Origin: Paulinella micropora
Lineage: Eukaryota > Cercozoa > Imbricatea > Euglyphida > Paulinellidae
Length of the DNA: 64,000 nt
Reading direction: 5' to 3'
Assembly: GCA_019918135.1 (NCBI GenBank)
Contig: WBZZ01003933.1
Location: forward strand, 57,501-121,500
Shown piece after piece: positions 12,043 to 23,343 of this stretch. Within the stretch, counting starts at the first letter, position 1. Every line of letters begins with the position of its first letter. The translations under genes were made by a program, and so were the position numbers. Under the pieces are notes generated by a model, which searched no databases, had not been told where the DNA came from, and saw nothing but the letters and a program-made list of their open reading frames with translations.

Positions 12043-12575
12043 ATCGTCGAGCCCCCGAGTGTCACTGGCCTTGGGGTGTTGTCAGCTACTTCTTTTCTTT
12101 CTGGTTAGCATTGCTTGGTTTTTTTTTCTTGTCTGTGAGTCAACAGCACGGGGAACAATGTCGTAGAGAGGAAAAAAGGGAGTGTCAGAGAACAAAAAAC
12201 AAGCCCTAGGTTGTGCGCCTTGCACTCCTTTTTTTTCTCTATTTCTCCTTACTTTGCCACAAACAAAGGGACGAGGGGGGGAGCACCCCCCCCCCCCCAA
12301 TCCCCCCCTTCCTCCCCCCTTCCCTCCCCTTTGTCTTCCCCCCCACCACTACCAACCTGTGCACGCGCGCCCCCTCCGACCCCCCTCCTTAGAATGGATC
12401 TAAGCGCGCACCTTCTTGGCCCTCCCCCCCCCCCCCTGCTGCAAACAAAGGGGCGGAGAAGGGGGCCACACGGTTTGCCGGGTGTGTACGGGGAGGGGGG
12501 GGGGGGGGGCGCCGTAGCACAAATTTCCCCTCCCCACGCCCCCCGGCGTTGGCCCAGATTGAGACAAAGAGCACA
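12043..12575. other. intergenic region with long C and G runs
   Basis: Contains several C and G homopolymers (about 12285-12330, 12425-12437, 12492-12512) separated by short unique sequence. Part of it (ACAAAGGGACGAGGGGG near 12263) recurs at about 14580 and 31908. Open frames here are artefacts of low complexity. Confidence 0.6.
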
Positions 12576-14042
12576 ATGAAGCGCGAACGAAAAACCTGTG
12601 GCACCGAGCAGGCCCGCCGCCGCTGTGATAACTCAGCCAAAAGGCAACGCACAGAAACTAGCTCGGTCGCCCAGTCTTCGTGGTTGATGAACCTGCCCAG
12701 AGACATTTGGGCGCTGATAAGAGAACTGTAGGGTGCAGAAGAAGCAGTCCTACTTGCTCTACTGTATCGCGGAACTCTGAAAATCGTCAAGAGCAGCGAG
12801 TTTTGGGAGGGCTGGGAGCAACCAGTCTTTGAGTTGTCGCGTGACAGCAAAAAAGCAGTGTTCTCTTTGTTTGTCCAACACTGTATTGAGGCCCGCCGGC
12901 CCTTGCGACAGGTTTCGCTTTGTGCTCCCTACAACCCAGAAAACTACACAAGGAAGTGTCTGAACGAGGTGACTGTCACAACCATAGTCATCATAGGCAA
13001 GCCTGGTAGAAAACACGTAGTGCAAGCTTTAAGAGAGAAACTTCCTGAACGAGTTTGCTGGCATCCACAAATTAGTCGCCGCAAACACCAGTGACATCTG
13101 CCAGCATCTGCAGAACCGCCAAAGCACTCGTAACCTGCGGTCACTCATGATTCTAGGCCAGGAGGTGACTGACGACAGCCTGCGAGTCTTGCAGGGCCTG
13201 GAAGATTTGGAGAGCCTCGGCGATGCCGCCTGATAACCGACATTGGCCTACAAGCGCTGGCGTCCATGAAAAGACTTCGCGAGCTTTGCGTAAAGTATTG
13301 CACCCACATTCGTGGCACCCACCTACGGGATCTGCAACAATTGACGAAGCTGACGTTGAGCCAACGGGCACTTGACATAACTATAGAGCAAGTGTCTTTC
13401 CTCAAAAAGCTGAAAGCATTGGACCTGTTTCGATGTAGAAATATCTCTGGCAAGAACATAGAACTACTTGGCGACTTCGAATTCGACTGCCTGCGACTTC
13501 GTTTCTGCGGTGATACCAGTGACAGCAAACTATACGTTTTGAGCCAAATGCAGGGCCTGCAAGCCCTGCATTTGAGAATGACTCCAGAAATCACTGTTTA
13601 CGGCCTGGCAAATTTGCAGCTCTGTCCCGCACTGGAAGATTTGGTCATCGAAGGCTGTAATCAGTTTGAGGACCTTTTTGTACTACAAGGATTCCATGCT
13701 CGGCGCACCCTGCAGCTGAAAGGTATGAACAGACGTCTTAGCCCACCAATTGGGTTCGCGGCCTGCCAGACTATACAAAGGCTACAGCTGGATAATTACA
13801 GCATATCAGACGAGACAATCTGCGCGTTACAGCGCTTGCAGTCACTAAAAGAATTGGAACTAACTGGGTGTATTATCACGGGCAGCGTATTAGGGCTACA
13901 GGACTGCCGCTCGCTGAGAACGTTCGTGATGCTTCAGTGTTCTGGTGTGTCTGCTGAATCGCGGGGGGCGCTGAAACGGGCCAGGCCTGGCATGCGCCTT
14001 TGCCTAAGCCTCCACGATATCTATTCCGCCCTGATTGTTTGA
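12576..14042 (+). pseudogene. F-box/leucine-rich-repeat protein, interrupted
   Basis: The ATG at 12576 opens a basic N-terminus followed by an F-box-like segment (WLMNLPRDIWALIREL) that is cut by an in-frame TAG at 12729-12731 and continues in the same frame as GAEEAVLLALLYRG. After 13094 the frame changes twice (13095-13260), then runs open from 13266 to a TGA at 14040-14042. The C-terminal 260 residues are cysteine-containing LRRs with a repeat of about 24 residues (ALDLFRCRNISGKNIELL, ELELTGCIITGSVLGL). Proteins of this design are substrate receptors of SCF ubiquitin ligases; that role is inferred from architecture. The CAG to TAG change in the F-box would inactivate the gene unless read through. 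Confidence 0.75.
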
Positions 14043-14139
14043 TTGTATGGCGATTGGACTCTGGCGTCGTTGGCAGAACTCTGATGACGTGTCGAACATT
14101 TTTTGAAACGCAGAAGTTTGAGCAAAGTGACTTTATTTG

Positions 14140-14145
14140 AATAAA
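14140..14145 (+). terminator. AATAAA polyadenylation-type signal
   Basis: The hexamer lies about 98 bases after the stop of the F-box/LRR gene, followed by a T-rich stretch. This fits a eukaryotic or viral 3' end. Confidence 0.55.
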
Positions 14146-14285
14146 ATACTTTTTGTCTTTGCAGTTGATGTGTGCGCAAAGTAGAATGGAAGTTAGTTTT
14201 AGCGGCTTTTCCGGTTGTAGCAAAACTACATCGACGGCACGTTCAACCAGCTACCACCCACATGCCCGAGGCACGGGGTGAAGTA

Positions 14286-14513
14286 TTATGTCCTGGCCTT
14301 TTGGCGCCGGCGGACGGGGGTCTCCAGTTGCTCGAGTTTATTTTGTGCTACAGCTACTAGCCAACGAACGTCTTCCAAGAACTGCAAGAAATGGTGCCCG
14401 AGCCATGGCACGGACAGGACGCCGTCGGGGTCGTGAGGCCCTTGTCCATCTGGTACATTGAACACCGCCCATTTATCCGCCGCGGGGTCGTGCTGGAGCA
14501 CTGTGCGCAAGAT
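14286..14513 (-). CDS. C-terminal part of an unrecognised protein, possible last exon
   Basis: The frame ends in TAA at 14286 and carries a compact, protein-like sequence from ILRTVLQHDPAADKW to about 75 residues later. Upstream, the same frame runs into T-rich low-complexity sequence. On the minus strand the coding part is preceded by a pyrimidine-rich stretch ending in TTTCCGCAG, which looks like an intron acceptor at about 14514. No upstream exon is identifiable, so this is either a spliced gene with a distant 5' part or a truncated gene. No family recognised. Confidence 0.4.
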   Translation of the reverse strand: MLRTVLQHDPAADKWAVFNVPDGQGPHDPDGVLSVPWLGHHFLQFLEDVRWLVAVAQNKLEQLETPVRRRQKART

Positions 14514-14922
14514 CTGCGGAAATAGGAAAAATATGAAAAGTGGAAAAAAACTTTTTTTTTGGAATGCGTTTGCACGCGCAAACAAGGGACGAGGGCAGGG
14601 AAGGGAGAGGGGGGAGGGGGCCGCGCCAAGAAAGCGCAGAATTTTTTTATTAAAAATCGACAACGTTTAGAAAAAGCCAAAGAAGGGAGTCGAGCGCAAA
14701 GACCCACGCACCCCACCCCCCCCCCCCTCCTCTCGCCCTTGGGGAGCATGGGTGTACACAAATCCGAAACTCAGACATAGGGAATGTCAGGGTTTTCACA
14801 TTATTATTATTTACGGGCTGGCAGCCGGAGTTTCGGGGACTCTGCCAGTACACACATAAATAAAATAAGCGTGGCGAGAAAGTATAAAAAAAACTGTTTT
14901 TTTAATGAACCAAGCCGGAATT
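14514..14922. other. intergenic or intronic low-complexity region
   Basis: Holds A, T, G and C runs and a copy of the ACAAGGGACGAGGG element (about 14580). No gene seen. Confidence 0.5.
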
Positions 14923-15360
14923 TCAATTGGTTGGAGCCTGGCACACGGCATCCTCCAGCCGTTGCCAGGCCGAGCCGAGCAGCGCCTCCCAGGCCGAATC
15001 GTGGTAGTCTCGTGCCAAAACGGAGACCACGCCCTCTTGAAGCTCGACGCATAAATTAGCTAGGTTTTTTTGGCCTGTCCTCCTTTCTAAAACCAAGCAG
15101 TGCAAAGCGGCACGGTCTTCTTCATCTTCATCAACTCGGCGCAGGAGTAGCAGTGCCTGCGCCAGCTTGGCCTTGGCTGCGACGCTGTCGAAGCCACGAA
15201 CACGGTTTCGAGCGGAGGTTCTCATTTGTCCCAGCAAAAGTCCGGCATAGTGCAGCATTGCGAGGCGCTGCGGTTCGCGGTCGAACCACGGCCGCGCGTA
15301 AGGCCACACGTGCAGCGGAGTCTCGTATTCGCTCGGGTTCTGTTCAAGGTGTCTGAACAT
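14923..15360 (-). CDS. unrecognised 145-residue protein
   Basis: A continuous frame from ATG at 15360 to TGA at 14923-14925. It is mostly helical and rich in Leu, Ala and Arg (LAQALLLLRRVDEDEEDRAA), with no motif I recognise. It begins about 100 bases after the stop of the F-box/LRR gene on the same strand, so it may be a separate gene or that gene's detached C-terminus. Downstream lies an AT-rich stretch with AATAAA-like hexamers near 14860. Confidence 0.5.
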   Translation of the reverse strand: MFRHLEQNPSEYETPLHVWPYARPWFDREPQRLAMLHYAGLLLGQMRTSARNRVRGFDSVAAKAKLAQALLLLRRVDEDEEDRAALHCLVLERRTGQKNLANLCVELQEGVVSVLARDYHDSAWEALLGSAWQRLEDAVCQAPTN

Positions 15361-15466
15361 TACAAAAGTCTACTGTATCTGGCACGCAGTAGCCAAGCAG
15401 AAAAAACCAGGCTTCGGCAGATAAACGGGGGAGAGCGTCGCGTCGCCTGCCGAACCAGGTTCGTAG

Positions 15467-17311
15467 CTAGTGGGCCAGCTCGCAGGAGTCGCTTTTTTCC
15501 AGGCAAACCTTGTAGTCCTTCAAGGAGTAGGCGATCTCTCCGCGTGGCGACTTGAACACACGCAGAAGATCGTACCTGCCTTGCAGGCCCGACATTGGCG
15601 TTCGGGCGATGAGTGCCTCTACCGTCAGGCGCGGGCTGGGCTTCTCGTTGCGGCTCAGCACAAAGAAGCGGGCCAGCCGAAGCGGGACAGCCAGCGAGCA
15701 CAGCCCGCGCCAAACTACGTCCTGTAATTCGAGCATGCCGTGCAAGTCGTGCCAGTAATAATATCGGAAATATTCCTTCAAGTCGACGGAACTAAAGGTG
15801 AGGTCGGCGACGCGTGCAGACGCGAGTGTCTGAAACAGGTGCTGGTACGCGCAAATCCAGGCTCTGAGGCGTGCGCTTTCTTGCTCGGCCCTGGGGCCAC
15901 GCGGATCCAATCTGCCTTCGTAGGTAAAATATGACATGGGCCGGCCCAGCAAGAGCGTCAGCTTTGTGAGCCCGGCTAACGCCGTGCAACAGTGCCGAAA
16001 AAAAGTAACGCCGGGGTGCCCGCTTTGGACGCGACCGCCCGCCACGCAAGGCCCCCTGTCTAGTATCGAGACAGCCACTGGACGCAGCAACTGCAACGCA
16101 GCCAGGTCATCTTCATCAGGCTCGGCGCGGGTGTGTAGATTGAACAAACTCAACCGGAGGAACGCGGGCGCAGGGCCCCCTTGGGGGCACAGGAGCTGGT
16201 GCAGCCGCCCAGGAGGCCTGCCTGCCAGAAGCAGTTGTTATCGTGCCCGAGATACTCGTCCATGCCCTCCTCACGCGTAGACACACCGAGCTCGTAGGTT
16301 TGCAGGACGGGCGTGCAGGCGGGGTGGAGGCCCACGAACTCGTGGCCAAGGCCCTCGCAGAACTGGGCCAGCGCTTCCGGGGTCGCGGCACTATCCGTCA
16401 ACACCGTCCTGAGGCGTGGCCAAACTACGCCACGCGGTCCAAAGGGCAGCACAAGTGCATCTGACAGGCCCGAAAAAGGGTTTTACCTTGTAGTCAATTG
16501 ATATTTTGATTTCTTCAAGCGTGGGCGCTAGGGACTCAAAGGCTGCACCCCACAGCTTGGGGTTGGTGCAATTAGACAGGACGAGCCGCCGGAGGGGCGG
16601 CGCTGTTCGGGGCGGCGCCCACAGCCCGGCTAGCCATTGCTCACCAAAGTAACAACCCTGGAGGTGCAGCTCCTGCACCTGTGGCAAAAGCCCGCTCAAC
16701 CTTGCCAGCGTTTGTTTTATATGAAAGTCACGTTCCCACACATGACGGCCGGATTCCTGTGAGTTCAGCACCAGCACTCGTAGTGGCGCGGCGGCGGCCT
16801 GCTGTAGCCAGGCGCCCAGCAGCTGAGCAGCGGCTTGCATCCAACACGTTACTTCTAATTTCGTCACATTTGGGTACCAAGACAGCGCCCGCTGCAACCA
16901 CTGGAGTCTATTGGCAGACAGTGACAGCCCCGAGTAGTCGAAGTTGGAAATGCCTTTCTCTGTAGCTTGCGACATGTGCAGATACTCCAACCTCAGTGAT
17001 GTGTTGAGCTGCGGCAGACACTCCTCGGGCGGCAGCCCAGCCGGGGGCTGCCAAGCGGGGGGTTCCTCTTTGCTAGAAAGGGCTCGCTTCAGCCAGAGCT
17101 GTGGGCGCACATAAGCAGCTGCTCGCCGGTGCCAGTACCGGGAGGTCAGGCACAGAGCTAACCAGCCCTGCGTGCAGAGCAGGTCTGCGCCGTGGGAAAA
17201 AAAGACCTCTTCCCACGTTTCCAAGCCGCGCCGGGTCCACGCCTCTTCCGTACAGGCTCGCTTAGACGGTTGCAGCGGCTTGGCTTGGCGCGCACGCTGG
17301 GCGCAGATCAT
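15467..17311 (-). pseudogene. F-box-like/LRR protein, about 610 residues, two homopolymer frameshifts
   Basis: The start at 17311 opens a basic leader and then an F-box-like segment (WEEVFFSHGADLLCTQGWLA...SRYWHRRAAAYV). Irregular LRRs follow, such as RVLVLNSQ, QELHLQGCYFG and RRLVLSNCTNPK. The frame changes at about 16478, inside a run of five A on the plus strand; one base fewer restores the downstream frame (SDALVLPFGPRGVVWPRL). It changes again at about 16178 in a five-base C run, where one more base restores it. The last part runs to the stop at 15467. Because both breaks are in homopolymers, the gene may be intact in the organism and the breaks assembly errors. Expected role is an SCF-type receptor, by architecture only. 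Confidence 0.65.
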
Positions 17312-17373
17312 ATGTACGTACTAGTGTAAGAAAAGATATTAGGACAAACAAGAGAAAGAGAGAGAGAGACAGA

Positions 17374-17404
<31 letters not shown>

Positions 17405-17805
17405 GCGTGGCGTGGTGGGGGGGTTAGAAAGATATTTGAGACAAACTAAGAAAGCAAGGGCTAGGGGGAGGAAGAGAAGCCAGAAATAAAAAAAAGGGTT
17501 GCAGGCACACCCTCCCCCCCCCCCCCCCCACACACACACACACACACCCCGCCCCGCCTCTCTGTGCGAGGGCGGGGGGCCTCTCTTCCACAGACCTCTC
17601 CCCCCCCCCCTTCCTTTCCCCTTCTTTTCCTTTTGAACATCGCGAAAGTCAAAGGCTTCGCCACAAACAAAAACGTATCGGATGCGCACCGAAAAAAAGT
17701 ACGGAATACGAATTTAGTTTAAAAAAGACTTAAACCGACCCTTGCCTTAGCAGGAGGGCACACCATTGCTGTACTGTGCGCGTCGTCAACAGATTGTGCA
17801 TGCAT
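17312..17805. repeat. microsatellite-rich spacer: (GA)n, (CA)n and C runs
   Basis: Contains a GA/GACA tract at about 17350-17405, a C run followed by CA repeats at about 17512-17547 and further C and T runs. No gene seen. The last 45 bases before 17805 are duplicated at 23297-23343 together with the kinase C-terminus. Confidence 0.75.
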
Positions 17806-20084
17806 CTAGTTTCTACGACTACAAAGTTGTCGCAGATCATTTAGTTTTTGTACTGCACACAACCTTTGGCGCCCCAGCTCTGTCATTTGCAAGTGCTCCA
17901 AGGCAAATTGAACCGCGGGTTTTAGCGTACGTGCGTTTGCCTTGGATTCTGCTAGCGCCAAGATATGCCAACACTGAGGTTTTTCTTTTTCACAAGATGG
18001 CCCGTTGGCCATAACGGCAATGCATAATGCAGTGCTGATGACTGTTTTGTCCGACGGCAATGTGTCGATGGTCGCAGAATAGGCGTTGAGGTACATGGGA
18101 GCGTCGAATAAACGAACATCCGCCCGGTTCTGATATGGATACACTAGCACATACCAGGGCTCCCAATGACGAAAAAAAACCAATAATGGCCTGTAGCTAC
18201 AATCCTAGAGAGTAGTTCTGCGTAATGATCTACGACTTCGCGTAGACCATACCATGCCATACGCGCTAGCTCTGTATATAGAACATCTGTTAGGACCTCG
18301 TAGTGGTCCGCAGGTGCCATCCAACAGAACAAGTGTGTTTCTGCTTCTCTCTGCATACGCGTTTGTGTATTAGCGTTAGCCCCAATCTCGGTAGCCGCTG
18401 CTTGAAAAATTGCGTGCACCTCAGTCGGCAAGTCCTTTTTCCCTTCCAGCTTTGAGACTATTTGTGGCAGATCTTGTACACCCCTGCGAATATCAGCGGT
18501 CAGCACCTCACTGCTCGTACTTTCGCAGGAGCCTATCTGTTCCTCGTACATGAGCTGACACCACTTTGTGTAATCCGCTGCTGTCGTTTGGGTTATGGTG
18601 GTGAAACCACAGCAGACGAGATTACTGCGGTCTGTCTCCCAGAAGCCTGAGCCTTTCTCCATTACCTGATAGTGCGATTTGCCTTGCAGCACATGTTGCA
18701 AAACCTGTCGTAGGAATGCAACCAGGTCAAACATATCGATGACTTGATGCGTACCCAATAATGCCAACGACGCATTATTCAGTAATTCTCTCCATTTGGA
18801 ATCAGCACAACTCTGACACTGGAATAAGTCCTTCAGCAGGAGGCAGTACTTTTCCGCTGAAAGAGATGGATTGCTCCGAAATGTATAATCATGGATTTGC
18901 TCAAACTGTAAGGGAGTCATATGCAGTGGTGGCATTTTGTGGCTCCCAGTCACTGGTAGGATTGCCTTGCTGTAGTGTGCCAGCGTTGAAATAAAGGTAG
19001 CCACCGATTCCCTGGTAAATCTCAGTCTAGCTAGTAATGCTATAGCTTCGCACAACAGATCCTTCTCCCTTTTCTGTGCGATATTGGCAGCGCGACGTAA
19101 GTGGTGGCGAAGCACTCTTAAACCTTGCGAGCGCGCCACTGAGGATAGCCAAGCGTAGCTATTTGCCAGCGCTGTCAGGAATAGCCCAGTACACAGCAAA
19201 TCGGTCGAGTGCTGATTCCATGCAAGAGTGTACAGCAATCGCCTAGTATCAGGGCGCAGTTCCACGACTGCGTGGTTGTTACAGCGCTCATTCAGATCCG
19301 CATCGCCAATCGTAACCAGTAGCGTTTTCGACCCTTGGCCTTTGTGCACAAGAAAGTTTTGTGGCTTCAGATCTATTAGTACGGAATCAGTAGCCAAATT
19401 ACCTTCCCGTATTAATTCAAAGAAAAGTTTAGCATAAGTGTGGACCGCTTGCCGCGTTGTTTCCCACGCTATATAAGCCCTTGTTTCCACAGCGTCGTCT
19501 GGGGCGTTTCGTGGAGGGTAAGAGAGCCACGTGTGTAGATCTTCCAGTGCACGTTTGGCTTTGCTATAAAATAAATATAGCTCATGCTTTTTGTATGGCA
19601 TCGCCTTCTCTTGCGCAATCAAATTTGTAGCGTCAGCGAGACTTTTGTCGTACAGTCCGTTGCAATCATTGCTCAGATGCGTTTTGCACTCCTTGGGTAA
19701 GTTACTGCCCTCCGTGCTTGCCGCCAAGTTCTTAAGAAATGTCTCCAGTTTCACTCCTTCATCATACTTCACTACCTGATACTGCATTTCAGAACAGGCG
19801 CCAATCCCTTGAAGGTACATTCATTGTGCCCACTCCTTTCGCGCATTAGGTGTTTCTTCGGTTTCGAAAATTTCAAAAGAAAAGCGTGCAACAAATTGAT
19901 CATCTACTGCATCGGCAAACACCATGTTGAATGTCCCCTGCCGTAACCATGCGGTTTTCGTATCCATGTCGTCGTAGGTGCACATACATTTTGGGTGCTT
20001 TGTACACAGTTTTTGATGCATAGCCAACCTTGCCGGCAAGACGGACGACACGTATGTACGCAGCGAATCCAGCAGCGTGGTCAT
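17806..20084 (-). pseudogene. divergent protein-kinase-like protein with a shared C-terminal domain
   Basis: Residues 50-56 (GTFNMVF) look like the glycine-rich loop and VARF at about 65-68 like the VAIK strand, although the Lys is missing. After a TGA at 19821-19823 the same frame continues with a C-helix-like segment, the hinge, then IDLKPQNFLV (catalytic loop with Asp, Lys and Asn) and IGDADLNE in the place of DFG. About 500 further residues follow. The C-terminal 180 (from about HYEVLTDVLYTELARMAW) have a partial copy at 23344-23880 and a homologue in the protein at 32326. Near 18211 one T is missing relative to the copy and shifts the frame. The stop at 17806 is TAG. A kinase or pseudokinase role is inferred; activity is doubtful without the VAIK Lys. 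Confidence 0.7.
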
Positions 20085-21127
20085 ATTATATATATACCCT
20101 AGTAGTAGTAACTGAATTCAAATCTGTTTTTTATAAATGAGTTGTAGGGGAGAGTCGGGCAGAGAAAGAGAGGGAGGGGAAGGCGCCCCCGCCCCCCCCC
20201 CCCCCGCCCTTCCCCTTTAATAAAGCATCCATGTTCAAATTGTTTGCGAAAATCCCCTCGAGTACTGCCTTTTTCTGCCATATCACATGCACACTCAGAA
20301 GTGCAGGGAATGTAAGGGGCAAAGTGCATGTGACCGCGCCGCCCGGGCCAGTGAGGGGTGGGGGGGTTGTAAACCCCCACCCTGATTTTTGCGGTGGCGG
20401 GATTCTGTTTTTTGCACATAGGTTTGCAAAGCGTGATATGGTCGACAAAGGCAAAAACCAGCCAGTTTTCTCTTGACACTAGAAGCACGAATTCCTTGAT
20501 CTCCCGGAAGCCGAGGCGTTGCACTCCAGAAGGAGGGTCCTCCCGCCCAAATTAAAAGTTCGAGATCTTGTTTATTAAAGCTCGACAAAGGTATTACACT
20601 TCAACGCTGGGCCCATAAAAGCCAAGGGCAGGGCCCCGCGCGGGCCCGGCGCGGGCCCGTTGCGTTGGCCTAAACCTCTGGTCTTTCTTTTTCGAGTGGT
20701 CCCCGGCCGGGGCTTGCAGCGAGCGCTAGGCATCGGGCCGAGAGCGACAGCCGCAGTGCTTCCTGACATCTGCTGCCCATCGGAGGTAAGCTCCCGGCCG
20801 CGAAAAGCCTGCTAGCCTCTAGCCACCCGTTTGCTAGCCGCGGGCTTTGCGGATCACACGCTAGCTCTATTACCACCTGCTGCGGCGCCAGGCGTGGGAT
20901 GTGCAGTGGGTCTAGCCGGGGTTCGGGCGCCCTGCGAGCTTTCAGATAGCTTTGCGCCTAATAGAAAAACTTTGACGTGTGGTTGCACAAATCTCTCTAA
21001 GTACTGCCTTTTTCGACCAGATCGCATAACACTTAAAAAAGGCAGGGAGTGTCAGGGGGGAAGTGCGGGCGACCGCGCCGCCCGGGCCACCTCTTGTCTT
21101 TTATTAAAAGAAATAGTAACTTGAAAG
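20085..21127. other. intergenic repeats: 3' modules and half-hairpins
   Basis: Contains C runs near 20185, a half copy of the snap-back hairpin family at about 20258-20285 (CTGCCTTTTTCTGCCATATCA) and another at about 21003-21029. A copy of the CATAGGTTTG...GTGATATGG repeat is at 20417-20466. A minus-oriented 3' module with AATAAA is at about 20570-20610. An open frame at 20670-20876 is of doubtful value. I see no supported gene. Confidence 0.6.
20417..20466 (+). repeat. CATAGGTTTG / GTGATATGGTCGA repeat, copy 1
   Basis: A block of about 50 bases with CATAGGTTTGCAAAGCGTGA, then TATGGTCGACAAAGGCAAAA. It recurs at 31739-31796 and 34689-34735. Copies differ by a small insertion and a few substitutions. 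Function unknown; two copies lie just after gene ends. Confidence 0.75.
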
Positions 21128-22114
21128 TCAAACGACTAAGTCTGCTCCAATGGGCCATAGTTGGGGTAAGCCCACGCGCTGCCTTTTGTTTGCCTTTGGC
21201 TGAGAACCTTGTCTGCCAGGGCTTTTTTGCAACTTGGGGTGGTCGGCCGGCAGTTTATATTCAAAGCTTTCGCCTCTCGTCGTCACTGACCGCAGCATCC
21301 CCCCAAGATGCACGGCCACGCCACGAGGTAGGACGCACATCAACGCAGGGCTAGAGCTAGCCTCCTGAGTTACAGGCACATGCACGTACACACGTGTCCA
21401 CATATCGTTCCGCCACTTTGGGTTTCCGCACCTGTACAAGACCTGGAGCAGGAGGTCGCCGACTTCTAGTTCTGACAAATTAAGTGGTAGGTAGACGCCC
21501 TTTTTTTTGATCTCGGCCTTTTCGCTCTCGTCGTGTCCGTGAATGACATAGACATCCAAATTCCAAGGTGGTCTGGTTCGCGCACGTGGTTGCATTTGAG
21601 CTAAGGTCTTCTCCAATGCTAATTCTCTCTCCATTCTACGTATTGGGACTTCCCTCAATGTTACTTTATAATCACTGGGAAGCGACAATTGAACCCAGCC
21701 GTATCGGGCAAAGGTAGCAAGCTTGTGGTGAAAGTTATCGAGATCTCTGCCTGGTTCTACAAAAGAGAGCTTGCCCTCTTTTGCAGGGTACACGACCGAG
21801 GTGTAGCCCAAGAACCGGACTCTGTACGCGATTTGCAGCATAACGCGAATGGATTCGTCATCGTTCATTTGCACTGGTTTGTTCATATCCCGACTAGTGT
21901 AGTACGGAGCACCAACGTAAATCCTGCAATCCTCGTAGGCAAGCAGTGTCCAATCAGCAGTCTCGTCCTTGCGGGAACGGGTTTGGCACAGGTACAGCTT
22001 TTTTGCCGACACTCCTCCCTCGCCGCCTTGCTGTCGGACTGCTGCTAAAACTCTTTCATATTGAGTAGGCCTGACCGGCTCGAGAATCACAAACGCCGAG
22101 TTCCTCCCGTTCAT
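21128..22114 (-). CDS. intact 328-residue protein of unknown function
   Basis: An uninterrupted frame from ATG (22114) to TGA (21128-21130). The sequence is mixed alpha/beta, with no transmembrane segment or signal peptide. It contains WNLDVYVIHGHDESEKAE and a basic C-terminal tail (PKANKRQRVG) that could be a nuclear localisation signal. It is among the few long genes in the window without any interruption. Nine codons after the TGA there is a TAA, directly followed by a T-rich stretch. I do not recognise the family. Confidence 0.65.
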   Translation of the reverse strand: MNGRNSAFVILEPVRPTQYERVLAAVRQQGGEGGVSAKKLYLCQTRSRKDETADWTLLAYEDCRIYVGAPYYTSRDMNKPVQMNDDESIRVMLQIAYRVRFLGYTSVVYPAKEGKLSFVEPGRDLDNFHHKLATFARYGWVQLSLPSDYKVTLREVPIRRMERELALEKTLAQMQPRARTRPPWNLDVYVIHGHDESEKAEIKKKGVYLPLNLSELEVGDLLLQVLYRCGNPKWRNDMWTRVYVHVPVTQEASSSPALMCVLPRGVAVHLGGMLRSVTTRGESFEYKLPADHPKLQKSPGRQGSQPKANKRQRVGLPQLWPIGADLVV

Positions 22115-22379
22115 CGATCCTTGTCTCTTCTTCTTTATGGCTCAGCCCTAGTGCGGTCAGCCCGCTCACTTGAGCAGGCTTCTGGGGGTTAAGGGGGGGG
22201 GGGGGGGGGAGTGAGGGGAGCACCCCCCCCCCCCTCCCATCATCATCCCCCGCCAAAGCAAATGTACTCGTATGTTGGGGGCGGGGATAGAGCTACTTTT
22301 CTGGCGGTCGACGCGTCGAAAATGGCCAGACACACGTAATTTTAATAAAAGTTTTGACAAAGCCGTGGCAAGAATCCAC

Positions 22380-23040
22380 TCAAGTACTGCCTTGTTCGAC
22401 CGTATGGGGAGGCTGGCGCCGCAAGTACGCTTGCCAGTGAGCGCGCTGTGCCTGAGAGGTCGCAAAGGTCTTGGTGCAGCATCCTTGTTTGCAGTGATAG
22501 GGTCTCTCGCCGGTGTGCTGTCGTTTATGACTCTCCCAATTAACTTTCTGAGTAAACTGCCAATGGCAGAAGGCGCACTCGTAGTCCTTGTGCGTGTCGT
22601 GGATTTTGAGATGTAAGCGCAGGCTGCCTCTGCGCCTCAGCAGTTTGCCGCACACGGGGCAGAGCACCCCGCCGCGGCAAGGCGTTGGCTCGTTGGTCGG
22701 CAGCGCGGTTGTGCTTCGGGTGCATCGGCAGTACTACCGCCGCCGGCGCCGCGCACCTGCGCGCCCGCCTCTCGGCGTGCCTAAGCAAATGGATTTCTAG
22801 GCTGCGCTTCCGTGCAAATCTGCGCGGACAGAGCGAACAAATGAATGGCTTGGTGTGAGTGTTCAGGTGCAAACGCAGGTTGTTCTTATTTCTGACAGTG
22901 AATCCACAGAACGGGCAATCGAGCCCCACTAGGGCGTTGAAAGCCCTGCGGTGCTCGGCCACGTGTTTCTTCAAGTCTCTGTACGAGCTTTGCTGTTTAG
23001 GGCAGTATTGGCAGATCCAGATGGCGGCGGTCGCGGGCAT
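22380..23040 (-). pseudogene. C2H2 zinc-finger protein, one frameshift
   Basis: From ATG at 23040 the first fingers are visible: CQYC...HVAEH, CPFCGFTVRNKNNLRLHLN and CSLCPRRFARKRSLEIHLL. The frame then breaks, somewhere in 22670-22790, and the next fingers are in another frame: CPVCGKLLRRRGSLRLHL, CAFCHWQFTQKVNWESHK with a TGERPYHC linker, and a last atypical one. This gives at least five C2H2 fingers, including one canonical TGERPY linker. Tandem fingers of this kind usually bind DNA. The stop is at 22380. A half-hairpin repeat overlaps the 3' end (about 22383). Confidence 0.8.
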
Positions 23041-23343
23041 GTCGCAGGCAAGGAGAAAAGGGAATGTCAGGGTGCTAGGGTCAAACGAAGAGAGGCTCCA
23101 AAGGGGCTGTTTTGCCCCTCTCTGAACTTTCTTTAATTGTTGCGGAAGGTTTTGTGGGGGTTAGGTGTTCACAAGAAATAAGGAGTTAGCTGCGAGGTAA
23201 GGCGCGGGTTCGGGACAAAGAAGGGCTAGTATGCACAAGCACTAGAAGCGGGGGGGGGGGGGCGCCGCACGTTCCTCCTCTTTCTCGGAGTTACAATGCC
23301 ACACAATGGCTGTACTGTGCCCGTCAACAGATTGTGCATGCAT

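Noticed and set aside
16451-16490. Short intron in the F-box/LRR gene (GTAAAA ... GTCAG, 26 bases)
   Set aside because: Removing it does not join the two frames; a one-base change in the A5/T5 run does.
19821-20084. A separate small gene ending at the TGA
   Set aside because: The segment is just the first strands of a kinase fold and the continuation in the same frame supplies the rest, so one gene is more likely.
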